From: Capsicum annuum
Lineage: Eukaryota > Streptophyta > Magnoliopsida > Solanales > Solanaceae
DNA: 64,000 nucleotides
Direction of reading: 5' to 3'
Assembly: GCF_002878395.1 (NCBI RefSeq)
Contig: NC_061114.1
Span: 165,057,448 to 165,121,447 of the forward strand
The notes beneath the pieces are model-generated. The model was given only the letters and a program-made list of their open reading frames with translations. It searched no databases and was not told the origin of the DNA. The translations under genes were made by a program, and so were the position numbers. Of this stretch, positions 36,405 to 48,240 are shown piece after piece. The first letter of the stretch is position 1, and each line of letters starts with the position of its first letter.

Positions 36405-36950
36405 GATTGAATCTTTAACCCAAATCAGATGATAGACACACCCCTTGGAGATTAATCTCTAAGCTCTAAGATATAATGTGAACCTACCCTTAGGAGCTAG
36501 GAAACCACCCTCCCACTCGATAATTTTCTCATTTAGGAATTTAAAGATGATCTTATGGGTCCAACAGTCTAGAGAAGTATTATGCATGAGTGTAATCAAT
36601 CCATCCCCAATATGACATCGAAATCAACCTTGTCTAATTCAAACAGATCTACCAAAGTCTTTGAACCACCAAAAGATACCACACAACCCCTATAGACTCT
36701 CTTGGCACCATAGGTCACCCATCATGGTAAAAATAAAAAAATGTCTGAAATACACTCAAGACCAAAACCAAAATACATAGACATAAATGGGGTCACATAT
36801 GAAAGAATGGACCCTGAATCAAGTAAATAGTACACATCAAAGGAAAAGAGTTTCAACATACCAGTAATGACATTAAGTGTTGCCTCAGACTCCTGACATA
36901 TAGTAAGAGCATAGAGTCAATTTCAACCGGTGTCGGAGCCAGATGGTGCA
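36405..36950 (-). pseudogene. Element B aspartic protease region, degenerate
   Basis: The minus strand near 36770-36850 reads LDSGSILSYVTPFMSMYFGF, where DSG is the protease active-site triad of the usual LFDSGATHSF pattern. The stretch toward 36420 corresponds to the protease body and the linker to reverse transcriptase. Several stops occur. The protease matures the Gag-Pol polyprotein. Confidence 0.75.
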
Positions 36951-38157
36951 CCCTTTGGTACCAGAACTGATGAAGAGGCAACCAGAACCTTGTTTGACCC
37001 AGAAGAAACCTTGGCCACTAGACAGATTCTAAGTATATGCCCTGGTTGACCATAATTGAAGCACTTTTCCTTTCCTACTTCATAATAACTCTGATGCAAT
37101 CGACCACAAAATCTATAGAGAGGTTAGGATAGAGCTGATTGGGCTCCACTGGCTTGAGATTGGGCCGCTTATGCCCAATAATTATCGCCACCATAAAAAT
37201 ATCTGTCACTAGTTGACTTTAGGTAGGGAGCACTAGCCATTGAGTGAGACCCAGAATTGCCTCACTTTTTCTAGGACCACTTTTCACCATCCCTACTACT
37301 ATTATTGGCCACCACCCTACTTAGAAAATCTAAAAATTCTTGCTCTGCCTTCCCCTATCTCAGCCTACTTCTTCTTCTCTTTCTCAACCTGCTGCATGTA
37401 CACCACTAACCTGGAGATGTCCATGTCCTTTTTCAACAAGGCAGCCTTACTCTCTAAAATTAAGTTTTGGGACAACCCAAAAGCAAACTTTCTTATTCTA
37501 TCCCTCATGCTAAAAACCAACTCCAAGGCACATCAAGACAATTGGTGAAATTTTAAGGCATACTACTTGAGTGGCATCTTTCTTTGCTTTAGGTTAACAA
37601 ACTCTTCCTCACTCGTCTTCTTCAACTCCTAAGGAAAGAAGCGGACTAAAAAGCACAAGAAAAATGATCCCACCAACATCGTTACCCCTATACTGTTCCC
37701 ATTCCTCATACCATTGTTATGCTACATCTATCAGTTAGTAGGAAGAAAATTCGAAACCCTTCACATTAATAGCATGCACAACACGGAAAATTTTCTCCAG
37801 CTCTTCAATAAAACCTTAGGATCCTCCTCAATACTAACACTAGTAAAGGTTGGAGGATTCAACCTCATAAACTGGACAACCCTTATGGTTTGATAAGATA
37901 GAGTAACAAGAGGATACGTTCATCCTGAGAATCTACCAACTGAGCCAATATATGAATAAACTAATGAAATCAGCATTTATCACATTAGATTAAGGGGCTC
38001 GAGAAGAACTGGAAGGGATCGATGGAACTCTAGGAGGGCAATCAGGAACTGGACCCTTAGACTGAGTCCGGACCCCACAAGTATGATGGGTCCCATTAAC
38101 ATTGTCCTCAGAAGGGACAGAGAAGTTTCTGTGAACTTCAGATCCTCTGGGAGGCAT
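36951..38157 (-). pseudogene. Element B gag, degenerate
   Basis: The start is the ATG at 38157 (MPPRGSEVHRNF), with the leader and primer site just upstream. A nucleocapsid zinc knuckle lies near 37025-37120 as CFNYGQPGHILRIC, with the second cysteine replaced by tyrosine. Upstream of it is a glutamine/serine-rich linker, and near 37370-37450 are remnants of the helical end of capsid (compare DLARLM-HAQQIE in the F gag). Stops and shifts are scattered. It is decayed more than the pol of the same element. Confidence 0.8.
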
Positions 38158-38352
38158 GATCTAAAAAATGAACAAATGGGTATTAGAGAAGATTTTAGGA
38201 CCTTAAACTCTACATCTCGAAAATAGAACACAAGAAATAAAAATAATCATAAATGCCTTGTATCCTCTCCCTTGTAAGGTTGGCGTACTACACACATAAA
38301 AGAGACTCTACTCGACATGTCTTTGTAGACTTCCATACTGAATATAAACCTA

Positions 38353-38368
38353 GAGCTCTGATACCAAA
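38353..38368 (-). other. Primer binding site of element B (initiator Met tRNA)
   Basis: Plus strand GAGCTCTGATACCAAA; the reverse complement TTTGGTATCAGAGCTC is an intact initiator-Met-tRNA primer site. It sits directly beside the 5' LTR end (about 38370). Confidence 0.92.
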
Positions 38369-38369
38369 C

Positions 38370-40011
38370 AGACATGACCCAAACCAGGGTCGAGTCGTGT
38401 CAGGTATCTCAAGTCCAACTAGGACCAGAGACTACCTCCAATACCCAATCGTAACCAACCTACTCCCTCTGTCAGAATAATTTTAAGCATATAACAAGAT
38501 GAAACAATAATAATTTAAAGACATAAGATGAAGTCTATAGCCATAACCAAACAGTCACAATCAAGTGTCCAACCAATACCAATCTTAATACCAATACCAA
38601 TACCAAAGCAAAGCCTAATACTGACACCGTCCATACCTATAGTAGTCTGACAAAGCCCCTAACCAAAATCAAAGAACATCTGATAGGGACATGCCCCCGA
38701 CCATAACCAAAACCAAAAACAAAAACAAAAACAAAGAAATAACAATAATAAAAAGAAGTCCATAACATGAAATGGAGTCTTCCAGAGTATGGAATATCAC
38801 CACTTCACTCTGACTCAAAGTTGTCCCTAAATCCAAGTTATTGAGTAGGAGGAATGGTAGTATGGCTTGTTCCTACATGTATGGGGATACATACACGAAG
38901 ATGGTTAGTGGAGTGAACACAAGCATGTAACTCAGAGATAAAGGTAAAATAATGCCATCATTTAAAACCAAACCAAGTAACCATATGAAACCACATATAT
39001 AAATATATATATCATATCAGGATAGGGAATAAGGTTTATGATGCATTTAAATCCTTAACCTAGGTTGTATAGCTTAGCCATCCTAAAACCACGAATGGGC
39101 TATATGGGTTCAGCTCCCCCTACTGAAAGGGCCCTAGTATATGTTTACTGCATCACCAGAGAAAAGAACCTGATATGACTAGTACATCTCTAAAATATAA
39201 AGTGTGACATCATACACATAGTCACCGAGACCATTCTCATATCGACAAATATGATTTTCCAGTATCGGTAACCCCAGGATCCCCACCTTCCATGGCTTTT
39301 CTACTCAACCTACTTTAAGCCCATATTAAATTCTTTACATATTCCCAACCATTTACCAAGATATTTTTTAACTAAGCATTAACCATTAGTATAGTCATAC
39401 CCAAATTAGAGCTTGCAAGTCTATTACCTTATGCCATATAAACCATTAAACCAAATTAAACTCCATCATTTCCAATTAACCAAAACTATTTATAATCAAA
39501 CTCTGGCCACCAAGGCCTTTCCAAAACCATATAAAACTAACCAAAACCAATTCATGTTTCATTAACCATTTATACAATGCAAGGACTCCAAGAATAATTA
39601 AACTATGTGACAAAATCATTCCCATTGAAAATTTAACAAATAGGTTGACGGCATGCCATTATTAAAGCCAAAATCATCAAATTTGGGGCTCAACCATGAC
39701 CCCTTAATTAAACTACCATTCCCATGCACCCACACATGGAAAACCATAACTAAAACATGGAAAACTATAATTGATTCATGAGAAACATTAATCAATCATG
39801 AACATCCAAAACCCCAATATTTATTTCAAAATCATAACAATACCATGAAAATGATACATTAAAACACATGATTTTTGTAAAATAACAATGAGGGAAGAGT
39901 CATATGCCTGAATTACAATGATTCACAAAGAGAAATTCATCCTTAAGCCCTTAGATGACTACTTTAGAGAAACCCTAGCTAATTTTTCATGAGAGTATTT
40001 GAGAGAGTAAA
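38370..40011 (-). mobile_element. Element B 5' LTR, left part
   Basis: Colinear with 25535-26079 plus 31628-32670. Includes the dinucleotide-rich AAACCAAAAACAAAAAC stretch near 38715 and ATATATATAT near 39000. It is interrupted at GTAAA by solo LTR C and resumes at 42327. Confidence 0.85.
40007..40011. repeat. Target site duplication of solo LTR C, left
   Basis: GTAAA, identical to 42322-42326. The empty site in the other B LTR (near 32664) reads GAGAGAGTAAAGAGGATG, as expected. Confidence 0.8.
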
Positions 40012-42321
40012 TTGCCCCACCACCCAATCCAACACATCACATGCCCTAAGTTGGATAACATTCAAACATATAACAAGATCAGATCATATACAACATAAGA
40101 CTTTGGGATAGGTCCAATGCCATGACCAACCCAAACAAGTCTAACCATCCAATCCAATACCAAACAAACAACCATACCAATATCAAAGTAATAACTAAGT
40201 ATATATCTATGATATACCTAAGTCCACAGTTTGTCCATAAAAAGCCTCTAAAAGAAATCCAAAATTAACCAGTCGGGACATGCCCTGACATAGCCATAAA
40301 CCAACATCTATGTCTAAACCAACAAAGAGATATGAAAACTCAAACAAGAAATAGAGCCTTTAGAAGTATCTAAGCTCACCACTCCAAGTCACCAAAAGCA
40401 GATCTCGAGTGCAGTCACTAAGTAGGAGATGTAGTATGATCGACACCTGTATCATATAAGGATATAGCATCAAAGATGGTAAGGGGTTGGAATGCTAGCA
40501 TGTAACTCAAGAATAAGGATAAAATAGTACCAACAGTTCAAAACCGATCCACCAAAGCATATACCATTGCAACATATATATACATATATATAGGTATACT
40601 ATGCCGGGGTAAGGAACAAGATTAGCAAGAACGTTGAAATCATTATCCTGGGCAGTGTAGCATAATGGTCATAGAATCAAGGAACCCATAGGCTATATGG
40701 ACTCAAATCTCCCTAGCTAAAAGGGCCCCAGAGCGTATAGCCGTACAAACTAGAGAATATATATGATCGTATATGCCTATATGGGGGACTCGAACCTCCC
40801 AACATAATCAACATCACATAAGCACCAATACATGCATTATGAGGGACTCGAACCTCGCATTTATATTTTTATTTCAGGGAACTCGAACCACCTGGTCATA
40901 TAGACACGCGCATCGGCTAGCATTATTTCTAGTGTTAGTCCTTCTGACTCCACTTTCACGGCCTTGCTACATATCCCGCTTTAAAGCCTAATTGAAAATC
41001 ATTATTTCACATGCATAAACATTAAGACAAATACTTAACCAAGGGAACTTTATTGGTATCATCATACCAACACTACTTGTAAGCGTACAACATGCCATTA
41101 CCATTGTCAATCAACCATTCATTCATTTGACTTTGGGACTCAAACCCATTATCTAACAAAGACACTTGTTCAATTCAAAAGAGACTCGAACCCATTGTTT
41201 AACAAAGGTATAAATAAAGTTAATATTTAGGGACTCAAACCTATTTAACAATTTAAACCACAAAGGTTACCATTTAAACCATTACATGGCAACAAGGCCT
41301 TTACAAACCATTTACCAACCATTCATATTAATTAGTCCTAGACTTAGTTCAAAACACCATTATTATGTGACTATTTCCTTCTCTTAGTCATTTTTAAAAA
41401 CACATTGAGGGCATGCTATTATCAAGACAAAAATCACAGTAAAAACCATCAAGTTTAGGGTTACCGATGACCCATCTATTAAACCAAAACTACTAAGAAC
41501 CCACATGTTCAAACCATCATCAAAAATATGTATAAACATAAGTTAAACCAAGAGTAAAAAATACTCAACCATATGCAACAAAACCCTCAATCTTGAATTT
41601 CAAAACCCCCATTAATAATTCATAAACAATGTTTAAAATATATCATATTTGAGAACTAACAATGAGGGAAGATTTGTATGCCTTATTCAAGAAGATTCAT
41701 GGAAGAAACTTGTCTCTTGAGCCTCTAGATGAACACTTGTAGAAACCCTAGCCCCAATCTTCAAGAGAGGGTTTAGAGAGTGATTTTGATTTGTTTGATC
41801 TTCCAATAGTATGTTATAAGAGGATACAACATGTTATAAGACATGGGGACTTAGGGGTTTTGGGTTAGTAAATGTCTAAAATGTGCCCAGCTCAAGAGCT
41901 TAAAACTTGCTCGTAGGAGGATATGACTTATCCCCCTAAACTGTACCCTAAGGTACAAGTGGTACCCCTAACTCTTACCTCAGACCTAACCTTGGACCTC
42001 CATACTGACCAACATACAATTTTATAAGGCCAAGTCATATCTTAGCATACGAGAAGTACCCACCGTAGTCATACCTTAGGCAGATCTACTAAACTAACTT
42101 ATGGCATCATATGACTTAGTAACATATAACTCGTACCCTATCATACAACTAGTATGATACCTAGTCATACCTTGGATATAAACCAACCCAACTACACTGA
42201 CTAAAATATGAGTGAAAGGCCCTAACCCATACCCAAACATACAAGTAGTACCCTTTAGTCTATGTTATCCAGAAACTCCAACTTAGGAAATTTTCTAAGG
42301 GTCCCAAGATAAGGTGTTTCA
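40012..42321 (-). mobile_element. Solo LTR C, same superfamily as element B's LTR
   Basis: About 2.3 kb, from TTGCCCCACC (perhaps TG from 40013) to GGTGTTTCA. The right end GGAAATTTTCTAAGGGTCCCAAG-ATAAGGTGTTTCA parallels the B end GGAAATTTCCAAGGGACAAAACC-TAAGGTGTTTCA, and internal phrases (AGGCTATATGGACTC, CCCTAGC-AAAAGGGCCCC) also match B LTR. GTAAA duplications flank it and there is no internal domain. It is diverged from B, so it comes from a sister family. Near 40780-40890 GGGACTCGAACC(TC) occurs three times, and shorter GGGACTC-AACC forms follow to 41240. Confidence 0.85.
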
Positions 42322-42326
42322 GTAAA
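42322..42326. repeat. Target site duplication of solo LTR C, right
   Basis: GTAAA directly after the CA end, followed by AAGGATG which resumes B's LTR. Confidence 0.8.
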
Positions 42327-42932
42327 AAGGATGTTTAATCTTTTAAAGTTTGAAATAAATGACCAAAAAGTGTTATAGTTACATGGGGTCTTAAGGGTTT
42401 TTAGTGGGAAATGTATAAAGTCCCTCCAGCTCAAAACTATAAAAAGGTTGCAGGTGGTTGTCGATCCCTTAACTCGTGACCACAATATATGACTTGTACC
42501 ATTGAGTTGTCACTAAGACAATGAGTTGGAAACCCATACACTATCCTTCATATGAATTTATGACCCCACCCTTGACCTGACTATACTACTCATACGATCT
42601 AGTCGTATCCAAGATAGAATCCAAGGGATTGTACACTGGACAGCATTCGACATAACCTTACCACTCGTAACCTATCCTCATGGATATTAGTGAGCCACTC
42701 GTGCTTAGAACCAAGTCAAGTCACTAAGTTTCTAATTTGATGAAGGATCGACCAAATGACCCCTACCAACAAGTCATAACCATAACAAAACCCCAACCAC
42801 CATTCACTGGACACCTAATGACTAGGGTTACCTGAACCATACCTATACCATACAACTCGTATGATGAGTTGTTACTAGGATATAATCTCAAAGCTCAGGA
42901 AATTTCCAAGGGACAAAACCTAAGGTGTTTCA
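42327..42932 (-). mobile_element. Element B 5' LTR, right part
   Basis: Colinear with 32670-33299 (e.g. AAATAAATGACCAAAAAGTGTTATA and CCAAGTCAAGTC-CT-AGTTTCT). It ends TAAGGTGTTTCA at 42932, the intact terminus; the same word cluster (CTCGTA, GAGTCG-type) is present but more decayed. Confidence 0.85.
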
Positions 42933-44787
42933 ACCTAAAACATATATTTCTTCAATTCAAACCCTTTTTTCAACTCATTTTCACTTGGGAAAGTTTTGCA
43001 TATAATATCAATTATCTCTTAATTTCATATTCAAAATACTTTTAATTCTTAATTTTTAAAATGGATTTTGGGATTTTGCTGGTAAAGCTTGAAAATAATT
43101 TTTTGATGATTTGGACCTTATTTTTAACTAATTTTTTCTTAGATTTACAATTGTAGACTCCTAAAAATATGGGGAGCATATTTCAAAGATGAAATTATGC
43201 TTTTTCATTCTTTTTTGAAAACCCATTCTAGGAGTCCGTTTTGATCTCGGCTTGAAAATAGGTAATATAGGTATCATTGGTTTTATTTTGATGTATATAT
43301 TCTATATTTATCTTATTTAGTTAATTTTGAGTCCATTTGTGAGGAGTGAGACTTTGATTGATGGCTTTCAAATTGGTTTTTATCAATTGAGGTAGGTTAT
43401 GACTTAACTTTCTTTAGACTATCTGGGTAGTTAATGTAGATACAAAATCATGTTAAGGGCGTGGGAAATAATCATTAAAATGTCTATAATAATTGTATTG
43501 TGCCTATGTGAAGGCCTATATATTGATATATTTAGTTGTTTTTGGAACATTATTTGTTATGTGTGATTGTGTGGGGTCCTATATGATATTGTTGGTTTTG
43601 TATACATGAAATTAATTGTATCTTATTTAATGAAAAAGTTTAATATGGTATAAATGGTGTGTTTTAATGTATTTTATTCTATTAACATATGGACTATGTT
43701 AAATTCATGGATGGTTGGTTTAATGAGTGGATTTTGGGCTCCCTTGGTTAATATATTTGTTAGATATGAGAATTCTCATACTGGTTGATTGTGAGCGTTA
43801 CATCCTCATATCATGTACATTCATGAAACATTGGTACCACCATGGAAATACTAGAAACACTAGCTATTTTTGACAAAATATATAACATCTTAAAAACCCC
43901 TCTATCAAAGGATGTATTGAAGAGGAGATATGGATATGGTATTGGATATTTAATGTGTACGGTTTGACAAAACCCCCATGGGTCTACATCAGTAAGCTTT
44001 AGCTTTGTAGGAGTATAAGAAGATTGTGCGACAACCTTATACATCATCATCTTCATTATATCTACATTATTGTAATTATGTTAGGATTGGATTTCTGTCT
44101 TGACTTGTTATCTATCCATTATTATACTTACCTTATATTTGATGTTTGAATATATACGTAATTACTCTTTCTTTCTCTACTTGTATTTGTTATATGTGTG
44201 GATACTAAAAGGGTTAGTGGAGACAATGTGGGCTATCGTTTGGGATATATTCTGGTTGCAGGTGACGTGCCCTTAGTGTGTATTTTGTATACTTTATTTT
44301 CTACTTTGTTCAATTGGACTTTGATACCTACTAAGTACAAGTGCACCATACTCACCCAACTATGCCCTTTTGGTGCAGATCCTGGTTTAAGTGTGCCTCA
44401 CGGTGGTTGATTTCAGGTGATATTTAGAGCCTTTCATGGTAGCGGTTAATTATATGCATTTGTAGCCCACTACTATCTTTTCTTATTAGACTATGTCTTT
44501 ATTTATATTCAGATATAAAGTTATTCCTATTTTGGATATTTCTTATATCTTAATCTCAAGTTGTATTAGTTATATTCTTACATTGTGACACCAGGTTTGG
44601 GATTTATGGTATTATTGGTTCTGTCTTTCCTCTTTCACTATATTGTGTGGTTCAACTTTATTCTAGAAGCCTTACTTTGGGTTATTGATGTTATTTCCCT
44701 TGTTATATTAATTTGGGTGATAAGCTTACTTGTTAAGGTTTGTTATGACAAGTGCTATCATGACCCTTGGTTTTTGGATTGTGACAA
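42933..44787 (+). mobile_element. Element A 5' LTR, right part (starting with the B duplication)
   Basis: Resumes A's LTR, colinear with about 52610-54307. Shared phrases include TTTTGATCTCGGCTTG-AAATAGG (43230), GATTGTGAGCGTTA (43790), CATGAAACATTGGTACCACCATGG (43821) and CGACAAGTG/TGACAAGTGC-ATCATGACCCTTG at the end. It closes TTGTGACA at 44787 beside the primer site. Frames at 43811-44056 and 44198-44410 recur weakly at 53375-53608 and 53733-53924 because the two LTRs are homologous; they are not proteins. Confidence 0.85.
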
Positions 44788-44788
44788 A

Positions 44789-44800
44789 TTGGAATTAGAA
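44789..44800 (+). other. Degenerate primer binding site of element A
   Basis: TTGGAATTAGAA in place of TTGGTATCAGAG, followed by the leader phrase CTAGGTTCATTGGTCTCA that is repeated after the second primer site at 54314. Confidence 0.8.
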
Positions 44801-44991
44801 TATCTAGGTTCATTGGTCTCAATGGTTTAAGAATAAGATGTGTAATAGAGTCTCGTAGATCAGTAAGTAGACGTTCGTATCTATTTTTGAGAGGCTATTG
44901 AATGTCTTTAAAAAATTTCCCTTATTTTGTTTCTTATCATTCAGATTTCTTCATACCCTGTATTATAATTCATATTTCACTTTTTATATAG

Positions 44992-46480
44992 ATGGTAATG
45001 ATAAGATCTCATGAGGTTATAGATATTGACCCTTTATTCGAGGAGAGAGCACAGTCTAGAGGGTAAGTTATGAGTCATGGATGGGCTCAAGGTAGTGGAT
45101 GTGCACATGGATCTAACCCATTAAGGAGTAGTGTTAGGGGACTTTTTCCTTAGCCTCGTTTTGAGCATATTAGATATGTGTGTCCTGCTTTGGTCCTAAC
45201 CCCAGTCTTAGAGGGGTCATTGATTCGCTTGTTAACTCATTTAAAGGGTGCTCCTTTGAGTGTGACTGGTGTTCCCCAACTATGAGTATATAACTCAAAC
45301 TGTGCTAGAATCTACTTATGATGTTCCTCCAGCCTCAAGTGTGGATTCTCTAGTTGCACCTACTTCTGTTTTTGGTACTCCATAGACTCCAAGTGTTATT
45401 CCTCCTTCAACACATATATCTAAGTATGGTATTCTGAGATTAGGATTTCAACATTTATCTATGTTATATTCTCAAGTGAGATCTTAGCCAACTTGATTCA
45501 CCATGCTTTCTCTTATTGCGAGTACAGTGATGTCTTCTGAGGATCAGAAGTGGCTTAAGAGGTTGACTCATTTAGGTCCTCCTAAATTCAGTGATTCTAT
45601 GGGCGAGGATGCCTATGAGTTCTTAATTGACTTTCATGAGAAGTTACATAACCTGGGTTCAGTTAAATAACCTGGCTTCACTTGAGTCATATGGTGTTGC
45701 GTATACTACTTATTAGTTGAGATATACCGCTAGAGACTGGTGAAGGTTACTTATTGGTTATAGACCTCATGATTCTCTTGAGATGACTTAGGACCAGTTT
45801 TGTTGAGGCCTTTTTAGAGAATTTCATTCCTTACAATCTAAAGGATGGATGATAGATGAGTTTGATCACCTGCAGTAGGGCTCTATGACTGTTGTAGAGT
45901 ATGAGGCACTTTTTCATGCCTTGACTAAATATCTCTATGCCATCATTGCCACCAAATCTGAAAAGAAGCATAAGCTCATAAAGGATTGGATTTTTCTCTT
46001 TAGTTAGCTACGTTATAAATGGTAGTAGTTGGGGCATCCTTCAGAGTATAGTGGATCATGCTAAGATAACTGAGGGTATTATTCAAGCATCTCAGGGAGG
46101 CACCAAGAAGGTGTATCGTATGAGTGAGTTCAGAGATCATACTTCACGAGGTAGAGATTTTAAGGGTTTTTATGGGTATCATAGTAGACTAGTGCAGGTA
46201 GCTTTGCAGAGTTTGGATAGTGGGTCTTTTTGGTTTAGCAGTTCCTGGTGGCCGTTTGGGGCCATTCGTGCCTTTTTTGATTGAGTTGGGTCATAGAGGT
46301 TGCTTTGTGTGTGATGAGGTTGGCTATTTGGCCAGGGACTATCCCCTCCATATGTTCAGAGCTACTCTATTTCATTTGTGAGAGGTAGGGATTCTACCAG
46401 AGTTAAACAGGGTAAAGGTAGGGGTGCCCGTGGTGTTGGTCATGCAGCTATATAGTTAGTTAGTGGTCGTGGATAGTGTT
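44992..46480 (+). pseudogene. Element A gag, degenerate
   Basis: Start ATG at 44992 (MVMIRSHE), matching MVRTRSCE of the second copy at 54512. Capsid-region stretches in other frames include the PPKFSDSMGEDAYEFLIDFHE region (about 45570-45640) and IIQASQGGTKKVYRMSEFRD (46051-46140). A zinc-knuckle remnant at 46298-46350 reads CFVCDEVGYLARDY, with its histidine and last cysteine both turned to tyrosine. Stops are frequent from codon 23 on. The knuckle histidine is also lost in the second copy (asparagine there). Confidence 0.8.
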
Positions 46481-47043
46481 ATGCTACACCTTCCAGGACA
46501 GAGGCAGAGACTACTAATATTGTTATTATAGGTATCGTCCTTCTTTGTTTTGGATCTGCATCTGTATTATTTGATTTGAGATTGACTTTTACCTATGTGT
46601 CTGTATATTTTTCTTTGGGTTTTGATTCTATTAGTGAGCCTCTTGCCATTCCTATTCATGTATCTACCCCTTAGGAGATTCTATAGTGGTAGATTGGGTG
46701 TACCAATCTTGTGTTATGACTTTTGCTGAGGGTGAGACTTGGGTATAGTTGCTTCTCTTAGATATATTGATTTTGATGTTATCTTGGGTATGGATTGGTT
46801 GGATCCTTGCCATACTTTCTTAGTTTTTTATGCTAAGACCGTGACTTTAGCTCTACTGGGTGTTCCAAGGATAGGTTGGAAACGTGCACTTCATTTGGGT
46901 CCCAAGAGGATTATATCCTATGTTCAGGCTCGTCACTTGATTGAGAGGGGATGTTTGTCCTATTGGGTTATATTCGTGATGCTAGTGTGGTTTTATCTCT
47001 CTTTTTGGATTCTATTTGTGTTATTCATGAGTTCATGAATGAG
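46481..47043 (+). pseudogene. Element A aspartic protease region, degenerate
   Basis: VLFDLRLTFTYVSVYFSLG (about 46565-46620) is the active-site segment with DSG changed to DLR. FDVILGMDWLDPCHTFL and GVPRIGWKRALH (46770-46890) follow, the standard end of chromovirus protease, then RGCLSYWVIFV-type linker. The linker stops at about 47043, where Athila sequence begins in place of the reverse transcriptase N-terminus. Confidence 0.85.
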
Positions 47044-48240
47044 GTAACAAAATTTTTCTGGGATGGGCCTTATTTATTTAGAATTTGTGCGGACTGGATT
47101 ATTCGTAGATATATGCTTGAGGTGGAGATGATGAGCATCCTTGAGGCTTGTCTTTCATCACCATTTGGGGGTCATCATGGAGGAACTCGCACACCCCACA
47201 AAATCGTACAATATTAGTACTACTGGTCAACAATTTACAAAGATGCACATGATTTTGCTTCAACTTATGATCAATGTAAATGCCAATGTAACATCTCTAG
47301 GCGCCATAAACTTTCTATGACTCTTATTTTAGAATTGGAATTGTTTGATGTATGGGATGTGGATTTCATGTGATTTTTTGTGGGTTGTTTTAGTATGAAG
47401 TACATCCTTGTGGAGGTGGACTATGTTTCTAAATGGGTGGAAGCGGTTGCGCTCCCCAACAATGAAGGAATAAGTGTTATGTCTTTCTTCAAAAAATATA
47501 TTTTTTCTCGATTTGGCATACTACGTGCAATCATTGTAATGGTAGGTCACATTTCTATAATTGTATATTCAAGAATTTGCTTGAGAAGTATGGAGTGAAG
47601 CACAAGGTGGCAACACCTTACATCCATAGACTACTGGATAGGTTGAGGTGTCCAACAGAGAAATCAAGTCCATTTTAGCGAAGACAGTTAATGCCAATAG
47701 GACTGATTGTTCAAGAAAGCTAGGTGATGCATTATGGGCTTATTGCACAACTTTCAAGACTCCCATAGGTGCTTCTCCTTATCAGTTGGTGTATGGCAAA
47801 GCATGTCACTTGCCTGTTGAACTTGAGCACAAAGTACTATAGGCATTAAAGAAGCTAAATCTTGAGTGGTAGGATACAACAAAGTAAAAGGTGACAAGAT
47901 AAATGAGTTGGATGAATTCTAACTTTGGGCTTATGAAAGTTCTGCACTTTACAAAGAAAATATGAAGTTGCATCATGATAGCAAAATTGAGAAGAGGATA
48001 TTTGAGAAAAGTGACCAAGTATTGCTCTAAATTCAAGTCTTCGCTTGTTCCTAGGTAAGTTGAAGTCTGGATGGTATGGTCCGTTAACTCTGCTAACACG
48101 GTTCCCATATGGCACTTTGGAATTGAAGCGGGATGGTGAAGCCCCATTCAAGGAAAATGGTCAAAAAGTAAAACACTATATAAGTAACACTAAGGAAATT
48201 AATTTGATTTTTGAGATGGGCCTTGGTGAAGTCTGAGTAA
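47044..48240 (+). pseudogene. Athila/Tat-type integrase fragment inside element A
   Basis: It starts with the linker FFWDGPYLFRICADWIIRR. A zinc-finger region follows with GGHHGGTRTPHKI and YKDAHDFASTYDQCKCQCNI. The core is at 47300-47850 (LELELFDVWDVDFM, KYILVEVDYVSKWVEAVALP, IFSRFGILRAII), then [34 protein letters not shown]. The C-terminal GWYGPLTLLTRFPYGTLELK lies at 48065-48130. This wording is specific to Athila/Tat integrases and unlike the chromovirus integrase further right. The second catalytic aspartate is lost (VMVGH in place of xSDGGTHF), and shifts occur throughout. It lies in the same orientation as A. Confidence 0.88.

Larger units (their letters stand above)
25535..42932 (-). 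mobile_element. Element B: complete minus-strand chromovirus (Tekay/Del-like) nested in element A
   Basis: Read from right to left: 5' LTR (42932 to about 38370, containing solo LTR C), primer site 38353-38368, leader, gag from 38157, protease, reverse transcriptase, RNase H, integrase, chromodomain tail near 33550, purine tract about 33301-33315, and 3' LTR (33299 to 25535, containing element D). Without C and D the two LTRs are about 2.24 and 2.21 kb, agreeing well. Both start TGAAACACC on the minus strand (decayed in the 3' copy). The order and the chromodomain identify a chromovirus. It is inactive: every domain carries stops, the reverse transcriptase aspartate is changed, and the integrase catalytic glutamate is lysine. 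Confidence 0.9.

Noticed and set aside
43811..44410. Frames in the A LTR that recur at 53375-53924
   Set aside because: Recurrence is explained by LTR homology. The frames are shifted and differ in length between the copies, so there is no sign of protein conservation.
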